A DNA stretch of 64,000 nt from an uncultured bacterium (GCA_947647735.1 CANSLJ010000001.1:124001-188000); one strand, 5' to 3'. Positions 25,596 through 35,324 are shown, counted from the first letter of the stretch. Numbers and translations: made by a program. The notes: generated by a model from the sequence alone, not told the origin.

Positions 25596-28500
25596 CTACC
25601 CTTTCCGTTTTCTTCCAAAGCACCAGAGTATAACAAGTCCTGTCAGTCCAAATACTGCCAACATAAGCAGAAACGTAACGGATGTATCATCTCCTGTCTG
25701 CACGCCGGTCTGCTTCACCGGTTTCGGTTCCACTTCAGGTATATCATTCCCGCTTACCTCTTCCATCTCCTCCTCCGGCGTTTCCTTCGACGTGATCTTC
25801 CGTATCAGAGAAATCTCCTGTTCCGTTACTTCGGGCTCCGTCTCCACGATCTCATACAGCGGACTGCCTCCGCCTCCCGGCCTGTATCCGGACAACCTTC
25901 TTAAATAGAGGATCGTCTCCGTCCTGTCTTTATCCCGCAGTTTTTTTCCGTTATGTTCTGCTGTCAGTTCTATCTCATTGATAATGACCCCGACCGCATC
26001 AGATGAGACAGTCGTCATATAAACAGGCGATTTCACCTTTGCAAAGTCTCCGCCCACCGTGCCAAAGCACAGCCGGAATTTTGTCACATGCTCCTGCTTT
26101 GTCTGCAGCTCTTCCGGTATCAGCAGATGATGGTTCTCCTCCGCGGATAATCCGCTTTCCCATCTCACCCAGCCATCACTCCTGTTCGTCATATATTCCG
26201 CATCATAAAGCAGGCTTTCATTGTAAGTGCCGGTCCAGAGTTCCGTTAAATAGGGCACCTCCGGAAGATGATCCGTCATGGTAAACTCATCCAGGCTCTC
26301 TCCTGTCAGATTCCTGAGTTCATCCACCGTATACTGATAAGTATCTTTCTGCTGTGTCATTTTGATCGTGGATTTTTCAATCTCCAGTGCTTCCTTCTCA
26401 TCATACATGACAAGCACGCCATCCTCTATTCTGTTAAAGACGCCCCCATCCGTGGAGTATAAGCCCGTTATCTCCGTCAGGGCACCGCCATCCTCCTCTT
26501 TTTCCTGTACCAGCTTAAACAGAATATCCTCCGCATAACCGTACCCGTCAGGCGCCGCATACTCCGATAAAAGATAGACTCTTCCGATCTGCAGTCCTTC
26601 GATCAGATGTCCTTTCTTAGTAATCAGCTCCTTTCCGTCAGGCACGCCGCTTTCCGTCTCCACTTCCACCAGATATCCATTTGTATCCTCATAAAAATAA
26701 TGGATCTCCTCCTTCTTCGATACCCATGAGACAACCGATTTTGCCGCATAGTTTCCGGCTCCGTCCTTTATCAGATTTCCCTCTTTGTCCGTCTCGATCT
26801 CCTTTATCTCCAGCGTGGCGCCTTCAATCTCCTCCCTGTTGATCAGATCCTGCTTTGTCACAAGCATCTGTGTTTTCCTGTTATAAAAAGCCGTCACATA
26901 TTCCTGTTTTTCTGCATCCTGGCCGCCTTTTACACTGTTGTAACTTCCGTTTACAGAAACACCATGCAGTGCAGCCAGATATCCTCGCGGTGCCTCCAAT
27001 TCTCTCACATAATATTTTCCCAGCGGAAGATCCTCGTCAAAAATCCCTTTTCCACCCTTTCCTGTCACACAGGTCGCGATCAGGGTATCCGCCCGATACA
27101 ATACTGAAGGCTCATCCCGCAGGATCCACTCTCCGGTATCTTCGTCCTGCAAAATATGGATCATGATATCTTCCTCCGCATATAAACCGTATACCGCTCC
27201 TGCAAGAGGCCTGCGGTCCTCTTTGTCCTGCTTTTGGGTTGTTATTTCCAGTTTCTGCCGTTCATTCTTATAATCTACTGTATGGAAATCAAAATTCACA
27301 TGCTGTTCCTGCTGGGTAATCTCGAATTCCGTCTCCTTTGTATTTAACACAAAGCCATCTCCCGCAACAGTTTCCACAATTTTATACTTCCCGATATATA
27401 ACCCGGCCGCATAGCCCCAGCCCCTCCTGTCTGTGGTAATCGTTGCCACGATATCGCCTTTTTTGTGGAGCAGATATTCGCCCGTATTGACATGATATTG
27501 ATCAAACAGATCTTTCTGCAGTTCCTGTGTATAAATGTCTTCCACTGCGATAATATCAAACTGCGCTCCTTCCACCGGCGCATCCTCATATTCAAATACA
27601 AGATCCCGATGCAGGCTTTCCTCAGCTTTTTTGATATCCCGGAAAGGCTCATCTTTCAGCTTATCCAGCAAAGTCTCCGTATCCTCCCGGGCGCCGGAAA
27701 GCTGCTCACCGTGTTTTGTGATCTCTATAATACCCTTCTGTTCCTGGTTCTCCTGCAATACGGTCACCGTCAGATTTCCGTATTCATCCATTAGTGCATA
27801 TTTATTGGTTCCCATCTGTCCGTCCGGATAGACAGCGCCATTGTTGATCGTAAACACCACCCTGGGAAATGGTGTATCCACGATCTCATATCCGTTCACC
27901 CGGCCCTCACTGTTATCCACAACAGACTGTTCGCTCCCGTTTACCACATAACCGCCCGGCGCCGTTATCTCTTCGAGCTCATAAGTCCCTATCGGCACTT
28001 CCTGGGGCAGCGTAATATAACAGTCCTTTATCACACCGTTTTTCTTCAGGAAATCCGTCCGGAAAGGATGTTCCACCGTCCCGGTCATTCCCTTCGCATT
28101 GGGATCATAATAACTCAGATATCCTTCCGCATCAAATTTCCAGTTCAACGCGATCAGGCTCTCTCTGCTGAGTGGCAGCGTAATGCATTTCAACCGGTAC
28201 TCCGCTCCCTCCTTCAGCACGGTTCCCCTGACAAATTCCTCCGCTTCTATATAAGTACCGGGAATTACCGTAAATTCTTTATCCGCCTTTACAACCCGCA
28301 GATATGTCTTTGTGATCGTATTATTGATGATCCGCTGCTTTTGCAGTTCCCTCCCCTCTCTGTTCTTTGTTCCTTTATGGTCTCCGTAGCGAATGCCTTC
28401 CTCCTGCGTATAGGTTTTCTCTATCTTCTGCTTTGTTGTATCTGTATATAAAACGCCGCCGTCCCTCGTGATATAGACGATAAACGGTTTGGCACAGACA

Positions 28501-31100
28501 TGATGCTCCGGCGTTGTCGTCTCAGCGATCACATACGTTCCATAAGGCAGTTCCGGCGTCACAATGCGTCCGTCCGCATCCGTGAACATCTCCTTCACAA
28601 AGTATTCATTCGGCCTGCTTCCCTTCTCCAGCCACAGCTTATCCCCCTCGGTCCACTCTTCATGGCCGGTGCGCTTATAAACCGTCGCTGTCTTTTCGTT
28701 CGTAAAGTCATACTCATAAAAGCTCATGATATCATCTGCCGTCCAGCTCTCTCCCATCGGCGCTATGGTGCCATCCCGCACACCGGACAGTTCACTGATC
28801 AGATAGACCGAAAAACCGGCGCCCTCAATGGGCTTTAACTCCGTCTGAAAGGTATTATCCGAAGTCTTCACAAACTGAATGCCCTGTTTGATCACATGAT
28901 CCCCGGAATAAACGGATTTCGATGTGCTGCCATCGTCTGCTGTCAGCTCGTTATCCGCCTGCCCCGCCGTTTCATTTCTGTTTTCTATCTTCACCATCTG
29001 CCATTTATAGGTAAAGGTAACCGGATAGACAGCCTCATCCAGCATATAGCCTTCCGCCGCCTCTACCTCTTTGATATAATAACTTCCCAGTTCCATATCC
29101 CCGAACAGCGTTTTTCCCGGCGTATCCTCATATGCGATCTCTCCGCCCGCATTTTCAATATGCCTGCTTCCATCCGTATTCAAAATATAGCCGTCCCCGT
29201 TTCTTTTCGGGCTTTTTCCGATCACGGCGGTCTTTACCAGTTCGTCCTTTGCAAAAAGTACGCCCGTCTTTTTATCCTGATGCCGGATATCCTCCGCCGC
29301 ATAAATACCGTACACCGCTCCGTCCAGCGCCGCATCCCCCTGACTGGTACCGCTCTCGCTCTCCGTATCATATTTGATCAGTTCCACCGCACCCAGGGTT
29401 CTCTCATCCGTCAGTTCAAAAACCGCTGTTTCTCCTCCTGCAATCGTTTCACTTTTTTCGTTTTCCTCCCACACATATCCGTGGGGCGCTGTTATCTCAC
29501 TGGTACTGTAGGTATAGGTTGCGGCTTTAAACTCTTCCTCCTGTGCCGCCAGAGAACTTTCCGCCTGCTCTTTTGTCACTGTAACGCCGTCATAGGATGC
29601 GGAAAACTCCGCTGTCTTTTCTACAGAATATTCCACATGGCCGTTTTCATCCGTTGTAAGTGTTGTCAGGTAATCGCCGTTTTCAAATATTTCCACTTCG
29701 CAGCCTGCAAGTCCCACGCCTGTCTGCCAGTCGCTCTTGTTCACTTCTATACTGTAGGATACTTCCGCTTCCTTTGATATCGTCTCGATTTTCGGCTGAT
29801 CAGGCGTATCCGGCACATCCGGTTTCTCCGGTTCCACCGGTTTTACAGGAGCTTCATAAACTCCCGCGGCCGCTTCTTTATAAACGATCAGGAGCTGAGC
29901 GTTCGGATGATCCGAACGATACTCATAGTAAGCATAACTGGAACTCCTCGCCGCAGAATAAAAACTCCAGACATACATCAGCATCTTTTCCATGGATTCC
30001 TCCGAGGAAATGTTCAGCATCGCCTGCGCCCTGCTTTTTACATTGACTTCATTTAAATTCTCACTCTCGATCATCAGCCATGCCGCTATCTGGCAAGCCA
30101 CATAGGTTGCCCCTGTCACATCTGCATGGCTTGCAAAATACCCGAGATGTCCCACCCTTTTCACATAAGTGCCGGGATCGGCATGATACAGATAGGAATT
30201 TCTGCAGGACTTTCCGAAGCTGATACAGATCGCCGGAACGCCGCCCAATGTGATCCTGTAGATCGTGCCATGTCCTTTTCCGGAATAGCCTGTGGGTGAG
30301 ACCTGAACCTTCGCCACCATATTCCCGGTTTCCAGCGCATACATTGCTCTCGCGCCGCGCTTTTTTTCACTGCCTTTTTCCGCAAGTTCCTCCAGAGAAC
30401 CCCCAGACTCTTCCAACGCTTTCAGATCCTCCAACGTAAATTCCTGAAAGACGGTTCCCTTGAAAAAATCCTCCGCATCCACTCCGCTCTCCAGAACCTC
30501 AATACATTCTGAAAGCTCCTGTTCCTCATAGACGTCTTCCTCCAGCTCCACGATCAACCCCAGCAAAAACTCCACATACTCCTTCTCATAGTCACGCAGA
30601 TTCCCCCACCAGTCCGCATCATATGCCAGAAGATCCTCAAAACCGTTCGGACAGTAGAGATCCAGCCATTTTTTCACGGTCGACAAATCTTCCTCCACAA
30701 AATGATATTGTTCTTCTGGAAGTTCCTCCTGCTGTCTTTTTTGCAGATCGTTACCGGATATTGTCTCCGATGCTTTCCCTTCCTCCGATCCGTCTCCTGT
30801 AACCTGTTCGGAAATCTCCTCATCTTCCAATTTGTCTTTTTTTGTATTTTCTTTTGTTTCCAAAGTGCCTTTTACCACTTCTTCCGCTTCCGTATCACTT
30901 TCCGCGCATGATCCTTCTGTTCCAGAAGCAGATTCTCTCCTGCCGCTTTTTTTCTCTCCCGTATCCTCGGAAACATCTTCCTGATCAGCCAGTGTTCCCG
31001 TCGTCCCCGCCTCCACATAAACATTTGTGGAAATACTTCCCAGCACAAGTGCCGCACACAATAATATACTGCCGATTCTTTTTCTGATCTTACTCTTCAT
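25596..31100 (-). CDS. Giant SpaA/Cna-B surface adhesin with a thioester domain
   Basis: An 1834-residue cell-wall protein. A signal peptide covers about residues 1-30, then an acidic low-complexity stretch to about 250. A thioester domain (about 260-412) has Cys292 in GVPAICISF and Gln337 in VACQIAAW, the residues expected to form the internal thioester bond to host surfaces. Many SpaA/prealbumin-like repeats follow, marked by GAVYGIYAAEDI, GAVYGLYAEEDI, LGKYYVRELEAPRGYLAAL and similar Glu-containing ends that normally form isopeptide bonds. The C terminus has Pro/Glu-rich sequence, a sorting-type motif VQTGDD, a hydrophobic helix and an RKRKG tail, so sortase anchoring is likely, though no sortase gene is in the window. 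It begins 3 bases after a membrane protein gene and is followed by a strong hairpin. Confidence 0.88.
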   Translation of the reverse strand: MKSKIRKRIGSILLCAALVLGSISTNVYVEAGTTGTLADQEDVSEDTGEKKSGRRESASGTEGSCAESDTEAEEVVKGTLETKENTKKDKLEDEEISEQVTGDGSEEGKASETISGNDLQKRQQEELPEEQYHFVEEDLSTVKKWLDLYCPNGFEDLLAYDADWWGNLRDYEKEYVEFLLGLIVELEEDVYEEQELSECIEVLESGVDAEDFFKGTVFQEFTLEDLKALEESGGSLEELAEKGSEKKRGARAMYALETGNMVAKVQVSPTGYSGKGHGTIYRITLGGVPAICISFGKSCRNSYLYHADPGTYVKRVGHLGYFASHADVTGATYVACQIAAWLMIESENLNEVNVKSRAQAMLNISSEESMEKMLMYVWSFYSAARSSSYAYYEYRSDHPNAQLLIVYKEAAAGVYEAPVKPVEPEKPDVPDTPDQPKIETISKEAEVSYSIEVNKSDWQTGVGLAGCEVEIFENGDYLTTLTTDENGHVEYSVEKTAEFSASYDGVTVTKEQAESSLAAQEEEFKAATYTYSTSEITAPHGYVWEENEKSETIAGGETAVFELTDERTLGAVELIKYDTESESGTSQGDAALDGAVYGIYAAEDIRHQDKKTGVLFAKDELVKTAVIGKSPKRNGDGYILNTDGSRHIENAGGEIAYEDTPGKTLFGDMELGSYYIKEVEAAEGYMLDEAVYPVTFTYKWQMVKIENRNETAGQADNELTADDGSTSKSVYSGDHVIKQGIQFVKTSDNTFQTELKPIEGAGFSVYLISELSGVRDGTIAPMGESWTADDIMSFYEYDFTNEKTATVYKRTGHEEWTEGDKLWLEKGSRPNEYFVKEMFTDADGRIVTPELPYGTYVIAETTTPEHHVCAKPFIVYITRDGGVLYTDTTKQKIEKTYTQEEGIRYGDHKGTKNREGRELQKQRIINNTITKTYLRVVKADKEFTVIPGTYIEAEEFVRGTVLKEGAEYRLKCITLPLSRESLIALNWKFDAEGYLSYYDPNAKGMTGTVEHPFRTDFLKKNGVIKDCYITLPQEVPIGTYELEEITAPGGYVVNGSEQSVVDNSEGRVNGYEIVDTPFPRVVFTINNGAVYPDGQMGTNKYALMDEYGNLTVTVLQENQEQKGIIEITKHGEQLSGAREDTETLLDKLKDEPFRDIKKAEESLHRDLVFEYEDAPVEGAQFDIIAVEDIYTQELQKDLFDQYHVNTGEYLLHKKGDIVATITTDRRGWGYAAGLYIGKYKIVETVAGDGFVLNTKETEFEITQQEQHVNFDFHTVDYKNERQKLEITTQKQDKEDRRPLAGAVYGLYAEEDIMIHILQDEDTGEWILRDEPSVLYRADTLIATCVTGKGGKGIFDEDLPLGKYYVRELEAPRGYLAALHGVSVNGSYNSVKGGQDAEKQEYVTAFYNRKTQMLVTKQDLINREEIEGATLEIKEIETDKEGNLIKDGAGNYAAKSVVSWVSKKEEIHYFYEDTNGYLVEVETESGVPDGKELITKKGHLIEGLQIGRVYLLSEYAAPDGYGYAEDILFKLVQEKEEDGGALTEITGLYSTDGGVFNRIEDGVLVMYDEKEALEIEKSTIKMTQQKDTYQYTVDELRNLTGESLDEFTMTDHLPEVPYLTELWTGTYNESLLYDAEYMTNRSDGWVRWESGLSAEENHHLLIPEELQTKQEHVTKFRLCFGTVGGDFAKVKSPVYMTTVSSDAVGVIINEIELTAEHNGKKLRDKDRTETILYLRRLSGYRPGGGGSPLYEIVETEPEVTEQEISLIRKITSKETPEEEMEEVSGNDIPEVEPKPVKQTGVQTGDDTSVTFLLMLAVFGLTGLVILWCFGRKRKG

Positions 31101-31103
31101 ATC

Positions 31104-32276
31104 CTATTCCCTTTCCAGTGTAAACCTGACCTCTTTTCCACAGATCGATGCCGCCCGTCTGCCGTCCGGACAATATATCTGCAATATCCCTGCTTTCGTT
31201 TCTCTTCTGACTTTTTCTGGAACCTTTATCTTAAAAACAGGAAGCTCCGCCTTTTCGATCAGATGTTTTGTCAGAACTGCCGCATATATTTCCTCTTCTT
31301 TTTTCAGCCTGATCCGCCCGATATAATGATACTCATCCCTCTCCGCCAGCGCATAGACCGGCGCTGTCAGCAGGAAAAACCACAGGATGAACGGAAGCAG
31401 AAATATCACGCCTGCCCCCAATATGATCGCTGCGGCCGGCAACAGAAAGTCCAGCATCCCCTTCGTTTCCTCATCCTTTTCGCCCGGTACGATCTTCTTC
31501 AGGATAAACCGCTTTACTTCCGGCTTCGGGAACGGCTCCTCCTCCCTGTCCGCCCTGTTCCATCCTTTCACTACCCTCGTTTTCCGTGTCGTACCATCAA
31601 CCACATGCTCATACTCTTCCCGCTCCACTATGACCTCCATTCCTTCCGTTATCTCGTATGCATCATACCAGAACGTCGCCTGCCACGCCGAAGGGTAGGA
31701 TTCACTGTATTTCTTCAGCCCGCCATACTCACAGACAGCGCTGTACTCCTCAGGAATCCCGTCCTCATCCTCCTTTGTCACCTGATAGACAACATACAAC
31801 AGATCACAGGAAAGCCCCTCATGGGTGATAGATTTCTCAATCCTTTCCAGATCATTATCCGGCAGCTTCTCCACCTTCCGGGCGGTTGTGACAACATCTG
31901 CCCCCTCCGAACTGCTTCTGCCGGTTTCTTCCACCACAATGGAAGATTCATCCAGTACATACGGGGTATCCCCCTCCACAATATATCTGGGAATCTGCGT
32001 CACCGTATCCGCATACAGCGGGGCTGTCTTCATCAGCCTTTTTCCCGGTATCAGCTTCTCCTCCCTGACTTCCTTCACCGATACCTGTCCGTAAGCTGTC
32101 TCCTGCATCTCCTTCGCCGGTTCCTGTACAGAAGCTGCCTCCTGTGTCTCTTCCGTCGGTGCCTGTACAGAAACTTCTGCCTGTACCTCTCCTGTTGTAA
32201 GCCCCAGGAACATCAACAGCAAGAACACCACGGCTGCTTTTAACCGCCTGTGTCCGGTTATAAATTCTTTCTTCAT
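31104..32276 (-). CDS. Exported membrane protein paired with the adhesin
   Basis: A 390-residue protein not assigned to a named family. A signal peptide (RRLKAAVVFLLLMFLGLTTGEVQA) is followed by three imperfect Gln/Glu-rich repeats (SVQAPTEETQEAA, SVQEPAKEMQETA, QVSVKEV), then an extracellular domain of about 180 residues with several Tyr/Trp-rich strands and two Cys. A long hydrophobic hairpin at about 275-305 precedes a C-terminal charged domain of about 85 residues. ATG 32276 has GAGGG 6 bases before it. Being first in a two-gene unit with the adhesin and only 3 bases from it, it may help export, assemble or anchor the adhesin (inference). Confidence 0.7.
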   Translation of the reverse strand: MKKEFITGHRRLKAAVVFLLLMFLGLTTGEVQAEVSVQAPTEETQEAASVQEPAKEMQETAYGQVSVKEVREEKLIPGKRLMKTAPLYADTVTQIPRYIVEGDTPYVLDESSIVVEETGRSSSEGADVVTTARKVEKLPDNDLERIEKSITHEGLSCDLLYVVYQVTKEDEDGIPEEYSAVCEYGGLKKYSESYPSAWQATFWYDAYEITEGMEVIVEREEYEHVVDGTTRKTRVVKGWNRADREEEPFPKPEVKRFILKKIVPGEKDEETKGMLDFLLPAAAIILGAGVIFLLPFILWFFLLTAPVYALAERDEYHYIGRIRLKKEEEIYAAVLTKHLIEKAELPVFKIKVPEKVRRETKAGILQIYCPDGRRAASICGKEVRFTLERE

Positions 32277-32332
32277 TTTTATCCCTCTTTCCGCGCACAA
32301 TCCGCTTTACAATATCCGCACGAACAGTCCCC

Positions 32333-32360
32333 ATAATACGATCCATTTTTTTACTGTCAA
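32333..32360 (-). promoter_or_regulatory. Promoter of the adhesin unit
   Basis: On the minus strand TTGACA (32355-32360) and TATTAT (32333-32338) are separated by 16 bases, about 57 bases before the start codon at 32276. Confidence 0.65.
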
Positions 32361-32792
32361 AATTTCCTGCACTGACAAAGATCATACACCGCCTATTCGC
32401 CACCGATATCGGGAACCATGTCAGGTACGCACAGACACAGCCCTAATCGCATCACAAAAACACCCTGAAAACCGGATAAAATGATTCAAAAAAGATTTTT
32501 TGGATTTATAAAATTGATGATAAAGATAAAATAGATTTTTGTAATCTGATAAAAGATCCGGCGGAATATATCACGCCGCTTCGTTGTGTAGTTAGTATGA
32601 TAGCACTATCATGAATTTCTTGCAAGAGGGAATTTTTATTTTTTGAAAAATACAGCAGTTCTGATGTACAGACAAAACTATTTTTTCTACTTACCTGTTA
32701 AAATATTATACTTTCCTTTCCGGCTAAACAGCCGGAGGATCTATCCATCCCCCGGCTGCTTTTCTATCGCTTTTTATAAAACCAACTGTTCT
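32361..32792. other. Intergenic stretch with small palindromes
   Basis: No coding frame is supported here. It holds an A/T-rich block, a perfect palindrome ATGATAGCACTATCAT (32597-32612), and a 7-bp hairpin CAGCCGG/CCGGCTG (32729-32735 with 32752-32758). The hairpin may be a weak terminator for the SDR gene that ends at 32793. Nothing else was recognised. Confidence 0.5.
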
Positions 32793-33551
32793 TTATACCT
32801 GTGTTGCACCGTCCACGGAAAGGATCTCTCCCGTCACATAGCTTGCAAGGTCGCTTGCCAGAAACAGCACTGCATTTGCCACTTCCTCCGGCTCTCCTAC
32901 CCTGCCGAGAGGGATTCCCGCAGAGATTCTCTGCACCATCTCATCAGGAAGCGCCGCCACCATATCTGTCCTGGTCACGCCCGGCGCCACCGCATTGACA
33001 CGGATATTATCTTTGCCCAGTTCCCTTGCCAATGATTTCGTCAGCCCGTTTACCGCAAATTTGGACGCCGGATAACCGCAGCCTGCCGCCTGTCCGTAAA
33101 TGCTCACCATAGAGCTGGTGTTGATCACGGAACCGCCGCCCTGCTCTTTCATAATAGGCGCCACCGCCTTTGTGCAGAAAAATACGGCGTTCACATTGAG
33201 CCTCATGATCTTCTCAAAGTCTTCCGGCTTATAGTCATAAAGAGATTCCCTCGCTGAGATACCCGCATTATTTGCAAGGATATCCACCCGCCCGAAGGCT
33301 TCCTTCACCGTATTGATCGCCTTTACAACCTCCTCATACCGATCCAGCGCCGGGCACAGTCCCATCACTTCCGCTTCCGGCATTTCCTCTTTCAATTTGG
33401 CAAGAGCCTTATCCACGGTCTCCTGTCTGGAACCGAAAAGAGCCACCTTTGCTCCTGCTTCCACGAATTTTTTCACGATCTCATAGCCGATCCCTCTGGT
33501 TCCGCCTGTAACGATCGCTGTTTTTCCCTCCAACATTCCTGCTATTTTCAT
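32793..33551 (-). CDS. Short-chain dehydrogenase/reductase (FabG-like)
   Basis: A 252-residue classical SDR. The cofactor loop is VTGGTRGIGYEI, followed by NNAGIS, the catalytic Ser in VINTSSMVS, and Tyr-x-x-x-Lys in YPASKFAVNGLTKSLA. The C-terminal LASYVTGEILSVDGA is typical. It would catalyse NAD(P)H-linked reduction of a keto group; it resembles 3-oxoacyl-ACP reductases but could act on sugars or steroids. It stands alone, so it is unlikely to be the main fatty-acid FabG. ATG 33551 is chosen for the family N terminus; AGGAGG lies 13 bases upstream, farther than usual. Confidence 0.87.
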   Translation of the reverse strand: MKIAGMLEGKTAIVTGGTRGIGYEIVKKFVEAGAKVALFGSRQETVDKALAKLKEEMPEAEVMGLCPALDRYEEVVKAINTVKEAFGRVDILANNAGISARESLYDYKPEDFEKIMRLNVNAVFFCTKAVAPIMKEQGGGSVINTSSMVSIYGQAAGCGYPASKFAVNGLTKSLARELGKDNIRVNAVAPGVTRTDMVAALPDEMVQRISAGIPLGRVGEPEEVANAVLFLASDLASYVTGEILSVDGATQV

Positions 33552-33600
33552 AAGCTTCTGATATCCTCCTGTCTTTTTTTCAGCACATATGCTTATAAAT

Positions 33601-33628
33601 AGTATACACTCAATTTCAGCTTTTACAA
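33601..33628 (-). promoter_or_regulatory. Promoter of the SDR gene
   Basis: Minus-strand TTGTAA (33623-33628) and TATACT (33601-33606) with a 16-base spacer, 50 bases before the start codon. Confidence 0.5.
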
Positions 33629-33684
33629 GAAAATATTTCCTGAAAATCATGATTTGAATTTCCTGCAGGCCATTGACATACTTT

Positions 33685-34470
33685 TTATTTCCTGTCCTTT
33701 TTCATATCCTCTTCAATCCATTTCCCGATATTGGAAAATACGATCTCCAGTTCCCCGTCATAAATCCCCACCGGCACAGGCTCATTTATCCCATAGATCA
33801 CGGGGCATATCTCGCTTTCAAAGAAATACACCAGCAGTTTCTGCTGATAGGGATCCAGGATCCAGTATTCCCGCACGCCTGCCGCCATATATTTAGACAG
33901 TTTTTTCGTGTAATCCTTCCTTCTGGTGGACGGGGAAATCACTTCCAGTATAAAATCCGGCGCGCCGTACACACCCCACACCTTCGCCTTGTCTTTACGG
34001 CATAAAACTGCCACGTCCGGCTGAACCATCGTCCTCTCGTCACAGTCCAGCTGTATATCGACCGGAGATATCAGCGGAATACAGGAACCGCCCCGCTCCA
34101 TAATGAAATTAGCGATCTGCCGATACACTTCCCCGCCGATCCGCTGATGCAGGAATGTGGGTGCAGCCATATCGTAAAAATATCCGTCGATCAGTTCCAC
34201 CCGCTGCTCTTCCGGCAGGGCGTAGTAATCCTCAATCGTATAACTCCCCTGAGTATGCTGAGAATCTACCTGGTAGGCAGGTTCCTCACATACTTTCGGG
34301 GAATCCCGGAATAATTCCTCCAGCGCCTGCAACGTATCGTAACGCGGGCTCACTGTTTCTCCGGAAAAAATTTTCTGGATCGTTCCCAGCGGTACGCCGG
34401 ACAGTTCCGACATTAATGCGTAGGTATAGCCTTTTTCCCTCTTTTTCTTTTTCATTTCCTGAATTGTCAT
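33685..34470 (-). CDS. HTH-Uma2 fusion (DUF820-type restriction-endonuclease-like protein)
   Basis: A 261-residue fusion. Residues 1-60 form a helix-turn-helix (YALMSELSGVPLGTIQKIFSGETVSPRYDTLQALEELF). Residues about 75-255 form a Uma2/DUF820 domain of the PD-(D/E)xK fold, with VELIDGYFYDMAAPT, MVQPDVAVLCRKDK, PDFILEVISPSTRRKDYTKKLSKY and REYWILDPYQQKLLVYFF. The acidic and Lys residues of the nuclease motif (PDV, EVISPST) are present. Such proteins are common in mobile and repeat-rich genomes, and their function is unknown. GGAGG is 7 bases before the ATG. Palindromes in its promoter suggest autoregulation through the fused HTH. Confidence 0.82.
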   Translation of the reverse strand: MTIQEMKKKKREKGYTYALMSELSGVPLGTIQKIFSGETVSPRYDTLQALEELFRDSPKVCEEPAYQVDSQHTQGSYTIEDYYALPEEQRVELIDGYFYDMAAPTFLHQRIGGEVYRQIANFIMERGGSCIPLISPVDIQLDCDERTMVQPDVAVLCRKDKAKVWGVYGAPDFILEVISPSTRRKDYTKKLSKYMAAGVREYWILDPYQQKLLVYFFESEICPVIYGINEPVPVGIYDGELEIVFSNIGKWIEEDMKKDRK

Positions 34471-34489
34471 ATGGATGCCTCCAGTCTAT

Positions 34490-34534
34490 ATTTTTTATCA
34501 TAAAGAATATACTTTCTTCTATCACTATATGATA
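34490..34534 (-). promoter_or_regulatory. Candidate operator of the HTH-Uma2 gene
   Basis: Two related palindromes, TATCACTATATGATA (34520-34534) and a TTTATCATAAA-like site (34495-34505), lie 20-65 bases before the start codon in an A/T-rich promoter region. They share the core TATCA/TGATA and could be bound by the HTH fused to the Uma2 domain. Confidence 0.45.
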
Positions 34535-34664
34535 AAAATCCCCATATGTCAACCGTAATATATTATTATTTTAACCGTTTTGTTTTAATATTTCCATTTT
34601 TTATCCGTTTATGTTTTCAATCTGCTTTCCATCACCGCTTTGGTATTTAAACATAAAAAATATA

Positions 34665-35151
34665 TTATCCAATTAAACACTTTTTCCCTGCAAAGGCAAA
34701 TCCGTATTTTCTGTCGTCCAGCTGATCAAATATGATCTGCTCATCCAGTTCCACCTCAAAACTTCTGCCCTGCAGTAACAGTTCCGTCGTTTTCTTGATA
34801 TCGGCACTGCCCTGTCGTATCAAAGAATTCACAAGCCCGTTTCCGCTGCTGTCCGCCCAGTACGTGTCATATTCACCGTTTCTGTCAATAAAGTTTGTGA
34901 TAGACCAAGGATTGTAAATATCCCTGACCTTTCCAAAGGTAAAACCGTCATACCAGTTCTTTACCCCTGTTTTAAATGTCGCATTAAAAAATCCCCTGAA
35001 AAAGGATACTGCCTCATCCCGGTAACCCGATAACCATGCCTCCTGCAGTTGGAAATGATCTTCGCTATGGCATACTCCATTCCACTATAATCGCATTTTC
35101 GGTACGAATTTTTTCAAAGCTTTGCAGACCGATTCCAATTTTTCCAGCCAC
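34665..35151 (-). pseudogene. Relic of an AAA-ATPase/PD-(D/E)xK (DUF1703-type) gene
   Basis: A GTG at 35151 with GGAGG 7 bases upstream opens MAGKIGIGLQSFEKIRTENA, the usual N terminus of DUF1703-type proteins, and stops after a few more residues. Downstream in other frames are LQEAWLSGYRDEAVSFF, KNWYDGFTFGKVRDIYNPWS, then DTYWADSSGNGLVNSLIRQG and LDEQIIFDQLDDRKYGFAFA. These are central segments of the same family. The Walker motifs, several internal blocks and the C-terminal nuclease part are missing. Multiple deletions and frame changes make this a decayed gene. An intact relative is at 59412-60995. Confidence 0.75.
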
Positions 35152-35272
35152 AGGTTTTCCTCCATATAACTTAAAATAACGTTGTTTGAGCACATCAGTT
35201 ACTTTCATCATACAGTAAACCAAAATGAAAAACACCACTGCTCGTTATATTATTTCAGCATATTATTTATAA

Positions 35273-35302
35273 AAAACTGCCGCATAAAAATGCGGCAGTT
35301 TT
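35273..35302 (-). terminator. Terminator of the sugar operon
   Basis: A perfect 13-bp stem AAAACTGCCGCAT/ATGCGGCAGTTTT (35273-35285 with 35290-35302) with a 4-base loop, followed on the minus strand by further T residues. It lies 22 bases beyond the bicupin stop codon. Confidence 0.88.
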
Positions 35303-35324
35303 CTCCATATTACCATCTTATTTA

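Noticed and set aside
31948..32403. 151-residue frame overlapping the adhesin partner gene
   Set aside because: It is a shifted reading of the partner gene and its promoter, with biased composition and no ribosome binding site.
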